From Streptosporangiaceae bacterium (lineage in GTDB: Bacteria > Actinomycetota > Actinomycetes > Streptosporangiales > Streptosporangiaceae): DNA of 20,068 nucleotides. A model generated the notes under the pieces. It was not told where the DNA came from. It did no database searches and saw nothing but the letters and a program-made list of their open reading frames with translations. Position 1 is the first letter of the stretch; each line of letters opens with the position of its first letter. The DNA lies in the NCBI GenBank assembly GCA_030045295.1, contig JASIGD010000531.1, positions 1 through 20,068 on the forward strand, read 5' to 3'. Shown here piece after piece: positions 6,787-13,278 of this stretch. The translations under genes were made by a program, and so were the position numbers.

Positions 6787-7209
6787 CTAGCCGACGCGGT
6801 AACCGTCTTCCGGACCCCCCGGCGGCGTGATCCCGGCGAGGTCCAGCACGCGTTCCTCGGCCGGCTCGGGCAGCTCCACCGTGGCCGCGCCCGGTGCGGG
6901 CTTGGGCTGGCGCGGCTGGCGCGGGCCGGCCCCGCCGCCGCGACCCCGGTAAACGATCAGGCCGTTCACCGGATCGGGCACGCCGTCAAGGGCCGAGCGG
7001 ACAGCCGGGAGGGCGCGGAACGCCTCCCACTGCTCGTCGGAGTCGAACAGCACCTCGAACACCACGCCGTAGCGATGCTCGTGCCACTCCCAGTAGATCG
7101 CCCCGTTGGTCACGGCCGACTCGATGAGCTTGTCCTGGTAGGAGTCTTTCCAGCCCCGGGCGGGCAGTTCGGTCGCGTCGAAGACCTCTATTGACCACCA
7201 CTCGGACAC
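6787..7209 (-). CDS. Conserved hypothetical protein, 140 residues
   Basis: A protein starting SEWWSIEVFDATELPARGW with an N-terminal compact domain of about 90 residues (WHEHRYGVVFEVLF, EQWEAFRALPAVRSALDGVPD, NGLIVYRGRGGG). A low-complexity Pro/Gly/Arg tail follows. The ferredoxin-like alternation of strands and helices is suggestive, but I do not know a named family. No membrane segment or signal peptide is seen. The GTG at 7209 is chosen because the domain begins there. The frame stays open for 129 more codons upstream, but that part is Gly/Arg/Gln-rich and lies antisense to cobS. It is divergent from cobS (114 bases apart) and likely co-transcribed with DUF5998. Confidence 0.7.
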   Translation of the reverse strand: MSEWWSIEVFDATELPARGWKDSYQDKLIESAVTNGAIYWEWHEHRYGVVFEVLFDSDEQWEAFRALPAVRSALDGVPDPVNGLIVYRGRGGGAGPRQPRQPKPAPGAATVELPEPAEERVLDLAGITPPGGPEDGYRVG

Positions 7210-7323
7210 GTCTAACCCACCGCCATCCGGCTGCGTTTCGCCCCTGTCACGCTGGCCCCTGTCACGTTCAGCGCCTATTGAGATAGTACGTCTTTTCGCG
7301 GTCTGCCGATAGGCTCCTTCGGC

Positions 7324-8151
7324 ATGAGACGGAACGGCCTGGCGCTGTCCCTGACGCTGCTCACCGTATTCCCGGTGCGCGGGACCGTTCCGCCGTCCCC
7401 GGCGCACGGATCGGACAGCCCGCCGGACCGGGCCACCGTGGCCGCGGCGATGGCGTGGGCACCCGCCGTGGGGCTGCTGCTCGGTGCCATCGCGGCGGCC
7501 GTGCTGATCGTGGTCGATCATCTGCTCGGCGCCGGCCCGCTGACCGCGGCAGCTCTCGCGGTGGCCTCCCTCGCGCTGCTCAGCCGAGGACTGCATCTGG
7601 ACGGACTGGCCGACCTGGCCGACGGTCTGGGCAGCGGCAAGCCCGCACCGGCCGCGCTCGACATCATGCGCCAGTCAGACATCGGCCCGCTCGGCACCGT
7701 CACCCTGGTCCTGACCGTGCTCATCCAGGTCGCGGCCCTCGGCCACGCGGAGGCGGCCGGTCACGGCCGGGGACCCGCGGCGCTGGTCGCGGCGGTGGTC
7801 ACCGGCAGGCTCGCGCTGACCTGGGCGTGCCGACGGGGGGTACCCGCGGCCAGGCCGGACGGCCTGGGCGCGCTGGTGGCGGGCACCGTGCGCCCCGCGA
7901 TCCCGCTCGTGACCACGCTGGCCACGGTGGCCGCCGCGGTCGCGGCCGTGGTGATCTCCGCCACGGTAATCGGCGAGCCGGTCGGTTGGACCCTGCCCCT
8001 GGCCGTCGTCGCCGGCCTGGCCGGCGCCTACGTCGTGCAGCGGCATGCGGTGCGCCGGCTGGGCGGTATCACCGGCGACGTCCTCGGCGCTCTGGCCGAG
8101 GTCGCGGTCACCGTCACGCTGGTAGTGGCCGCGATGGGCCCGCGAGCCTGA
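7324..8151 (+). CDS. cobS: Adenosylcobinamide-GDP ribazoletransferase (cobalamin synthase)
   Basis: A 275-residue integral membrane enzyme that joins adenosylcobinamide-GDP to alpha-ribazole (phosphate) in the last steps of cobalamin assembly. The N-terminal region has LALSLTLLTVFPV. The hallmark HLDGLADLADGLGSG, the conserved Asp-rich substrate/metal site, follows at about residues 90-104, then MRQSDIGPLGT at about 116-126. Several Ala/Val/Leu-rich membrane helices fill the rest. Length is normal for the family. The ATG at 7324 has no good Shine-Dalgarno sequence. No cobalamin riboswitch elements are visible in the 114-base gap upstream, and no other cob genes occur in the window. It is convergent with the GalT-like gene, 27 bases away. 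Confidence 0.93.
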   Translation: MRRNGLALSLTLLTVFPVRGTVPPSPAHGSDSPPDRATVAAAMAWAPAVGLLLGAIAAAVLIVVDHLLGAGPLTAAALAVASLALLSRGLHLDGLADLADGLGSGKPAPAALDIMRQSDIGPLGTVTLVLTVLIQVAALGHAEAAGHGRGPAALVAAVVTGRLALTWACRRGVPAARPDGLGALVAGTVRPAIPLVTTLATVAAAVAAVVISATVIGEPVGWTLPLAVVAGLAGAYVVQRHAVRRLGGITGDVLGALAEVAVTVTLVVAAMGPRA

Positions 8152-8178
8152 GCGCCACTCGCCGGGCGCACCGGACCG

Positions 8179-9177
8179 TTACGCCTGGAAGCGCTCGCCG
8201 ATCTGCCGGGCCACGTTCTCCGGCGCCAGGTCGACGGCGCCTTCCCAGTGCAGGCGCTCCAGGAACGTCGAGTCCGAGCGGTAGAGCGGCCGCAGGTTCG
8301 AGCGGCTGGCCAGGCGCAGGTTCAGCGGGTAGCCATCGGTGCCCGGCGGCGCCCCGTAGATCGCGCAGTTGAAGCTCTGGAACCCCATGTCCGCGTAAGC
8401 CCCCAGCGCCAGCGCCAGCCCGTGGGCCAGCTCGCCGACCAGATCGTCGTCCAGCTCGGCGGGCGAGGAAACCCCCGCGATGAACGCCCTCAGCTCGGCC
8501 GGGGCAATCGGAGCAAAGCTGGCGATCCACCGGACGCGCCCGGTATCGCCCAGGAAACGCTCACCGCTGCGGCGCTCGGCCTCCAGGTAGGCGTCGAAGC
8601 GCTGCGGGGGGACCGCCGCGAGCATGCGCTGCATGGTGGTCGGCTGGGAATCAACGATCCCCTGCATGTGGGGATGGAACAGCGAGCTTCCCGAGGGCAG
8701 CATGTGGTTGGCGTTGATCGACGCCCACCGGGACCGCGGTTCCGCGGCCATTACCGCCTGGGCAAAGGCGACCTGAGTGGCCAGGTTGTCGGTCAGCAGC
8801 CGCGGCGTGATCTCCTCGAGCGGCAGGTAGTGCAGCCTGGGCGAGTAGACCGATACCGAACTGTGCGAGGAGTACGCGTGCAGGTTCGCGAACAAGACCG
8901 CCTCGCCGCGTGCGATGCGCCCGTCGGGGTGGATCGCGGGCGCGAGCTTAGGCGTCAGCCGGTCGATCCGGCCCGGGCAAAACGGGCAGCTCGGCTGGGT
9001 CTGGAAGGCAAACGCCTCCAGGTCGAAGTCGCTGGCGGGCATCAGGCCACGCTCGGGCAGGACGCGTGAGCTGTGCCCGGTCAGCGGATCGACGCGTACC
9101 TCGATGGTCGTGCGGACCGGCTCGCCCGTGCCCGGGTCGAGCATCTCGGCGGTCAGCAGGTCACGTCTCAGTTCCAT
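8179..9177 (-). CDS. GalT-like nucleotidyltransferase (HIT superfamily)
   Basis: A 332-residue protein with the layout of galactose-1-phosphate uridylyltransferases. It has a zinc-type CPFC at 64-67, YSPRLH with a His at about 116, and the active-site motif FHPHMQG with His168, catalytic-type His170 and Gln172. In GalT the matching zinc ligands are two Cys and two His, and HPHGQ carries the catalytic His that forms the uridylyl intermediate. Those key residues are kept here. Overall sequence is distant from classical GalT, and no galactokinase or epimerase is nearby. The real sugar or nucleotide substrate is therefore open; a diadenosine-phosphate phosphorylase-type activity is another possibility. 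The start at 9177 has AGGCGAGG just upstream; an ATG five codons earlier is less likely. It is divergent from the AidB-like gene over 133 bases. Confidence 0.75.
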   Translation of the reverse strand: MELRRDLLTAEMLDPGTGEPVRTTIEVRVDPLTGHSSRVLPERGLMPASDFDLEAFAFQTQPSCPFCPGRIDRLTPKLAPAIHPDGRIARGEAVLFANLHAYSSHSSVSVYSPRLHYLPLEEITPRLLTDNLATQVAFAQAVMAAEPRSRWASINANHMLPSGSSLFHPHMQGIVDSQPTTMQRMLAAVPPQRFDAYLEAERRSGERFLGDTGRVRWIASFAPIAPAELRAFIAGVSSPAELDDDLVGELAHGLALALGAYADMGFQSFNCAIYGAPPGTDGYPLNLRLASRSNLRPLYRSDSTFLERLHWEGAVDLAPENVARQIGERFQA

Positions 9178-9310
9178 TTCCTCGCCTCGCATTCGGGCCG
9201 ACCGGTCTCCAGCATCGCAGGCACGAGCGTGTTTCAATGTCACAAGGGCCAGGACGCCGTGAATCTTTGCCGCCCGGCAGCGACGGATGGCCCCAGAGCA
9301 GGATGCGCCC

Positions 9311-10969
9311 ATGCCGCCGACCCATGAAGTCCTCAACCAGCCGCCGGCCTTGGCCGGGCATGACGTCGCCCAGGATCCAGCGATGCTGGACGCGCTGCGC
9401 CGGGAGGGCGCGGGCTGGGCCGAGGGCGCCGTCCACGAGCTCGGCCGGCTGGCCGGCTCGGCCCGGGCGCAAGAGCACGGCCGCCAGGCCAACGAGAACC
9501 CGCCGGTGCTGCGGACGCACGACCGGTTCGGCAACCGCGTCGACGAGGTGGAGTTCCACCCGGCCTGGCATGAGCTCATGACCGTCGCGGTCCGCCACGG
9601 CCTGCACGCTGCGCCGTGGCGGGATCAGCGTCCCGGGGCGCACGTCGCCCGGGCGGCCGGCTTCTACGTCTGGGGCGCTGCTGACGCCGGGCACTGCTGC
9701 CCGATCTCGATGACCTACGCCATCGTGCCCGCGCTGCGGCACGCGCCAGACCTCGCCGGCCGATTCGAGCCGCTCCTCGCGGCCGGGGAGTACGACTTCG
9801 GCCTGCGTCCGCCCGATGTCAAGCGGGGGCTGCTGGCGGGCATGTCGATGACCGAGAAGCAGGGTGGCTCGGACGTCCGCGCGAACGCCACCCGCGCCGT
9901 GCCGGTCCGGGACGATGCGGGAACCTACCTGCTGACCGGGCACAAGTGGTTCACGTCAGCCCCGATGGGCGACCTGTTCATGGTGCTCGCCCAGGCCCCA
10001 GGCGGGCTGTCCTGCTTCCTGCTGCCCCGGGTGCTGCCGGACGGCAGCCGCAACGGCATGCGCCTGCAGCGGCTGAAGGACAAGCTCGGCAACCGGTCGA
10101 ACGCCTCGGCCGAGGTCGAGTACGACGGCGCCGCGGCCTGGCTGGTCGGCGAGGAAGGCCGCGGCGTCCGCACCATCATCGAGATGGTGAACATGACGCG
10201 GCTGGATTGCGTGCTGGGTACGGCCACGGGGATGCGGGCCGGCGTCACGCTCGCGGCGCACCATGCCGCGCACCGGATGGCGTTCGGCCGGGTCCTGGCG
10301 GACCAGCCGCTGATGGCCAACGTGCTGGCCGACCTGGCCATCGAGTCGGAGGCTACGACGCTGGCGGCGTTCCGGCTGGCCGGGGCGACGGACCGCGCGG
10401 TGCGCGGCGACGAGCAGGAGGCCGCGTTCCGGCGCCTGGCCCTGGCGGCGACGAAATACTGGGTGTGCAAGCGCGCCCCGGCGCACGCGGCCGAGGCCCT
10501 GGAGTGCCTGGGCGGCAACGGTTACGTGGAGGAATCCGGGATGCCGCGCCTGTACCGTGAGGCGCCGCTGGCATCCATCTGGGAGGGCTCGGGCAATGTC
10601 GCGGCCCTTGACGCACTCCGCGCCCTGAGGCGGCAGCCCGAGTCGGCCGAGGCGTTCTTCGCCGAACTCGACCAGGCGGCCGGGGCGGACAGCCGGCTGG
10701 ACCAGGCGATCGTCCGGCTGCGCAAGGAAGTCAGCGACCCTTCGGAGGCTCGCGCCCGCTACCTCGCCGAAGCCATGGCGCTCACGCTGCAGGGTGCCCT
10801 GCTCGTCCGCCACGGGCACCCGGCCGTGGCCGACGCGTTCGCCGCGTCCCGCCTGGCCGATGACGCCGGGGGACCCTGGGGCTGGGGCGGCGCCTTCGGC
10901 ACGCTCCCCTCCGGCGCCGACGCCGCTGCGATTGTCCGTCGCGTCACCCCCGAGATCGTGGCCCGGTAA
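9311..10969 (+). CDS. AidB-type acyl-CoA dehydrogenase family protein
   Basis: A 552-residue flavoprotein closely patterned on E. coli AidB. It starts PTHEVLNQPP, then has SMTEKQGGSDVR, HKWFTSAP, GLSCFLLPRVLPDGSRNG, RLKDKLGNRSNASAEVEY, MTRLDCVLG, CKRAPAHAAEALECLGGNGYVEES, and IWEGSGNVAALDALR. AidB belongs to the adaptive response to alkylation damage; it binds FAD and DNA, and its true substrate is unsettled. The C-terminal extension beyond the ordinary acyl-CoA dehydrogenase domain is present. The ATG at 9311 matches the usual family N-terminus and has GCAGGA eight bases upstream; an ATG at 9287 would add eight residues. The stop is followed after four bases by the hydrolase start, so the two genes form an operon. 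No ada-like gene is in the window. Confidence 0.88.
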   Translation: MPPTHEVLNQPPALAGHDVAQDPAMLDALRREGAGWAEGAVHELGRLAGSARAQEHGRQANENPPVLRTHDRFGNRVDEVEFHPAWHELMTVAVRHGLHAAPWRDQRPGAHVARAAGFYVWGAADAGHCCPISMTYAIVPALRHAPDLAGRFEPLLAAGEYDFGLRPPDVKRGLLAGMSMTEKQGGSDVRANATRAVPVRDDAGTYLLTGHKWFTSAPMGDLFMVLAQAPGGLSCFLLPRVLPDGSRNGMRLQRLKDKLGNRSNASAEVEYDGAAAWLVGEEGRGVRTIIEMVNMTRLDCVLGTATGMRAGVTLAAHHAAHRMAFGRVLADQPLMANVLADLAIESEATTLAAFRLAGATDRAVRGDEQEAAFRRLALAATKYWVCKRAPAHAAEALECLGGNGYVEESGMPRLYREAPLASIWEGSGNVAALDALRALRRQPESAEAFFAELDQAAGADSRLDQAIVRLRKEVSDPSEARARYLAEAMALTLQGALLVRHGHPAVADAFAASRLADDAGGPWGWGGAFGTLPSGADAAAIVRRVTPEIVAR

Positions 10970-10973
10970 ACCA

Positions 10974-11777
10974 GTGACCGACATCCTGGACCGGCCCGCC
11001 CGGCCGCCGGACCTGACCGTGCCGTACGGCACGCTGCCTGAGCAGGTCATCGACCTGAGGTTGCCGCCTGAGCATCCCGCGCCCAAGGCACCGCTGATCG
11101 TGCTCGTCCACGGCGGGTTCTGGCGACCCGCGTTCGACCGGAAGCACCTGGGGCCGATGGCCCACGCCCTGGCGGCGGCCGGGTACGTCGTCGCGGTTCC
11201 CGAATACCGCCGGGCCACGATGGCCGACGAGGGCTGGACCGGAACGTTCAACGACATCGCCGCGGCCCTGGACCAGGTCGCCGAGATCGCCGAACCGTAC
11301 GGCGCGGACGCTGCCGCGATCACCTGGGCGGGCCACTCGGCGGGCGGCCACCTCGTGTTGTGGGCGGCCGCCCGGCCGGGACTGCCGGCGGGATCCCCCT
11401 GGCGAGGCCCGTGCCCGGCCCGGCACGTGGTCTGCCTGGCGGGCTGCAGTTCATTGCGCCTGTGCGCGGAGTGGAATCTGGGCGCCGGGGCAGTGCGCAC
11501 CCTGATGGGCGGCGGGCCGGACGAGGTCCCCGAGCGCTACGCCGTCGCCGATCCCGCCGCGCTGCCTCCGCCGCCGGTTCCGGTCACCCTCGTCCACGGA
11601 ACCGAGGACGACAACGTGCCGGTCGGCATGAGCCGGGCGTTCAAGACCGGTCGTCTCATCGAAATAGCAGGGGCCGACCACTTCGACCTTATCGACCCGC
11701 AAAGTCCCGCCTGGCCGCGGGTTCTATCCGTGCTGGCGGGCTCAGCCGCCGACAAACCGGGCCGTGTCCTTCCATGA
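10974..11777 (+). CDS. Alpha/beta hydrolase (esterase / arylformamidase-like)
   Basis: A 267-residue alpha/beta-hydrolase with the full catalytic set. There is an oxyanion loop HGGFW at about 46-50, a nucleophile elbow GHSAGG with Ser122, an acid in HGTEDD at about 212-213, and His236 in GADHFDLID. The HGG(F/G)W plus GHSAGG layout is that of small esterases and kynurenine formamidases; there is no lid domain or signal peptide. The GTG at 10974 lies four bases after the AidB-like stop without its own strong ribosome site, which suggests coupled translation. The partnership suggests the hydrolase acts on a product or substrate of the flavoprotein, but that is inference. The stop codon sits in the loop of a 12-bp hairpin. 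Confidence 0.82.
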   Translation: MTDILDRPARPPDLTVPYGTLPEQVIDLRLPPEHPAPKAPLIVLVHGGFWRPAFDRKHLGPMAHALAAAGYVVAVPEYRRATMADEGWTGTFNDIAAALDQVAEIAEPYGADAAAITWAGHSAGGHLVLWAAARPGLPAGSPWRGPCPARHVVCLAGCSSLRLCAEWNLGAGAVRTLMGGGPDEVPERYAVADPAALPPPPVPVTLVHGTEDDNVPVGMSRAFKTGRLIEIAGADHFDLIDPQSPAWPRVLSVLAGSAADKPGRVLP

Positions 11778-11802
11778 CCCTACGATCACAGAAGGACACG
11801 GC
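11761..11802 (+). terminator. Hairpin around the hydrolase stop codon
   Basis: GCCGTGTCCTTC (11761-11772) and GAAGGACACGGC (11791-11802) are perfect 12-base complements with an 18-base loop that contains the TGA at 11775-11777. There is no T-run after it. It probably ends the AidB-hydrolase operon, which faces Lsr2. The remaining 11803-11924 shows nothing I can name. Confidence 0.5.
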
Positions 11803-11924
11803 GTCGGGGGAAAATCGCGACAGTGATGTCCCAAGCAAGTGAGGTCGACCAGATACCGCGGCCTGACTGCCCACGCACGCGTCGCCCGTCGGAATACGAG
11901 TTTCCAAGGCGCACGCTACGCCCG

Positions 11925-12263
11925 CTAGTTCCCTGTAGCCGCCCGGAACCTGACGACCAACTCGGCTGGCACGCGACCGCGGTCCTTGACTTCGATGCCC
12001 TGCGCCTTGGCCCACTCGCGGACCTCTGTGGTATTGACTCCGCTGGCGGAGGCCCTGCGCCCGCTTCGAGACGGCCGCCGGGCACCGCCGGTGGTCCGCC
12101 GCGAGGCATCAATGTACTTGGCCAACGCCTTCCGTAGCGCTTCAGCGTGCTTTGTGTTCAGGTCGATCTCGTACTCGGTACCATCCAGCGCAAAGCGGAC
12201 GGTTCCCTCAGCCGGACTGCCATCGATGTCATCGATGAACAAGGTCTGTATCTTCTGGGCCAC
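11925..12263 (-). CDS. lsr2: Lsr2 family nucleoid-associated protein
   Basis: A 112-residue Lsr2, the actinobacterial H-NS analogue that coats AT-rich and horizontally acquired DNA. The N-terminal dimerisation/oligomerisation domain opens KIQTLFIDDIDGSPAEGTV and contains FALDGTEYEIDL. A basic linker (SRRTTGGARRPSRSGRR) follows. The C-terminal DNA-binding domain has VREWAKAQGIEV and the AT-hook-like RGR at 95-97, the residues that insert into the minor groove. Length and layout are typical. The GTG start at 12263 has GGAGA six bases upstream. Immediately upstream lies a relatively AT-rich patch with the small palindrome GTTGAATAGTCAAC at 12282-12295, where the protein may act on its own promoter. 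Actinobacteria often carry several Lsr2 paralogues; which one this is cannot be told here. Confidence 0.93.
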   Translation of the reverse strand: MAQKIQTLFIDDIDGSPAEGTVRFALDGTEYEIDLNTKHAEALRKALAKYIDASRRTTGGARRPSRSGRRASASGVNTTEVREWAKAQGIEVKDRGRVPAELVVRFRAATGN

Positions 12264-12281
12264 GTGTTCTCCGTTCCTCTC

Positions 12282-12295
12282 GTTGAATAGTCAAC
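12282..12295. promoter_or_regulatory. Palindrome upstream of lsr2
   Basis: GTTGA ATAG TCAAC is a 5+5-base inverted repeat lying 18-32 bases upstream of the lsr2 start, in sequence markedly richer in A/T than its surroundings (about 12280-12320). It is a candidate autoregulatory site. No convincing -35/-10 pair could be fixed here. Confidence 0.3.
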
Positions 12296-12466
12296 CACAA
12301 TAACGATAGAGGTTGGATAAGCTCGCCGCAGCCCATGCGAATGCATAACTTTCGCGCGACGCCGGCCGCCGCCATCCGGTGAGCCTCAACATCGGATGAC
12401 CCTAACCATCAGTGTGCGGGTGCGTACCTTAAGCCGCCGGACGAGCGGGCTCAGACCGCACTTCGG

Positions 12467-12760
12467 CTACTTTACGGGACCGTTGCCGTCATTCCCGTAA
12501 TGTCCGAACGAGCCGGTGTGGTACGCAGCCGGAAGTCCATAGCGCAATTGCACCCCGGCCCCGGCGCGGCGCCGGGTGCAGCCGAGATCGTTTCGCTGCC
12601 GATCCCGCAATTCCTGGCAGGCCTGGCCGCTGCGGACGCTCGCCGGGTCAAGCGACGGCCCCTTGGGCGCCGCCCACGACCGCAGCACGTCGCCTGGCTG
12701 CAGGCGGAAATCGAAGTGGAGCGTTGTCGAGTCATGCAGCGGCACGACGAAGCGGGGCAT
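12467..12760 (-). pseudogene. Truncated LigD-type 3'-phosphoesterase relic
   Basis: The open frame of 97 residues begins like the phosphoesterase domain of bacterial DNA ligase [19 protein letters not shown], then [21 protein letters not shown]. The HD-x4-LH-x-D-x-R catalytic pattern is intact. After about residue 42 similarity stops. The segment that should carry the EDHP-type His and the rest of the roughly 120-150-residue domain is missing from all three minus-strand frames, and unrelated Arg-rich sequence runs to the stop. An imperfect hairpin (12549-12580) sits in the unrelated part. In a living gene this enzyme trims 3' ends during NHEJ. No ku or polymerase/ligase domain is nearby. A short functional protein is possible but unlikely. 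Confidence 0.65.
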
Positions 12761-12798
12761 GCTAATCACCGACAACCGAGCTGACGGGCCGCGCGGGG

Positions 12799-12845
12799 CG
12801 GTTGCCACGTCGTCAGCAATTCACCTCACCATGCTTTGGCAACCG
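12799..12845. repeat. Inverted repeat in the gene-poor stretch
   Basis: CGGTTGCCA (12799-12807) and TGGCAACCG (12837-12845) are perfect 9-base complements with a 29-base spacer. It lies between the LigD relic and the beta-helix gene. It could be an operator or a remnant of a lost element; nothing else marks it. Confidence 0.35.
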
Positions 12846-13278
12846 GTCAGGCATACTAAACGTGAATGCGGGGGCGGGCAATCGCGTGGGAAATTACGCG
12901 CTGCCGGTCAGGTAGTCCTGCGCGTCCGCCTACACCACGGCAGTGATCCCCGGGCCGGAGCCGGGCTGGTTTCCGTCCTGCACCACCGGCCGCGCCGTCT
13001 ATGACCGCCAGCGGTAAAAATCGCCGGACACTTGCCGAACCCCGCCGTCCCCAGCCTGCAACCCCGGCAATACCTGTCTGCCATACGGCCACCTCCAGCG
13101 GCGTTTGCCAACACCGGGGAATACGGCTCTGCGCCGCCCCGGGTTCAGGCGGAATTGTTTCTATCTCGCAGCGACCCGGCCGCGGGCCGCGCACGGCGCG
13201 CTACGGGCATCGGCCTATCCGCCTGAAGTCCGAGGCCGGGATGGACACGGCGGCGGCAACCGCGGGACAGTCTGGGTC
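12846..13278. other. Gene-poor spacer before the beta-helix gene
   Basis: No complete gene can be supported. Bases 12916-13017 give a 33-codon frame with protein-like composition (AYTTAVIPGPEPGWFP, then SCTTGRAVYD) that ends in TAA. It follows a TAG directly and has no early start codon, so it may be the tail of a decayed gene that I cannot name. The promoter of the beta-helix gene presumably lies here, but no consensus is clear. Confidence 0.35.

Noticed and set aside
7210..7323. Cobalamin riboswitch upstream of cobS
   Set aside because: No B12-box-like sequence or long structured leader is visible in the 114-base gap.
7210..7596. N-terminal extension of the 140-residue hypothetical protein
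   Set aside because: The extra 129 codons are Gly/Arg/Gln-rich and lie antisense to cobS. Protein-like sequence begins at the GTG at 7209.
9956..11500. Long minus-strand open frame (514 codons) across the AidB-like and hydrolase genes
   Set aside because: It crosses two well-supported genes, has no motif and shows shadow-type composition.
11778..11787. Ten-base repeat CCCTACGATC shared with 18588-18597
   Set aside because: Only the pepA copy precedes a start codon. The other lies in a terminator loop, so chance is the simplest explanation.
12916..13017. Thirty-three-codon protein-like frame
   Set aside because: It is preceded directly by a stop, has no early start codon and matches no family I know. 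It is kept only as a possible relic in the spacer entry.
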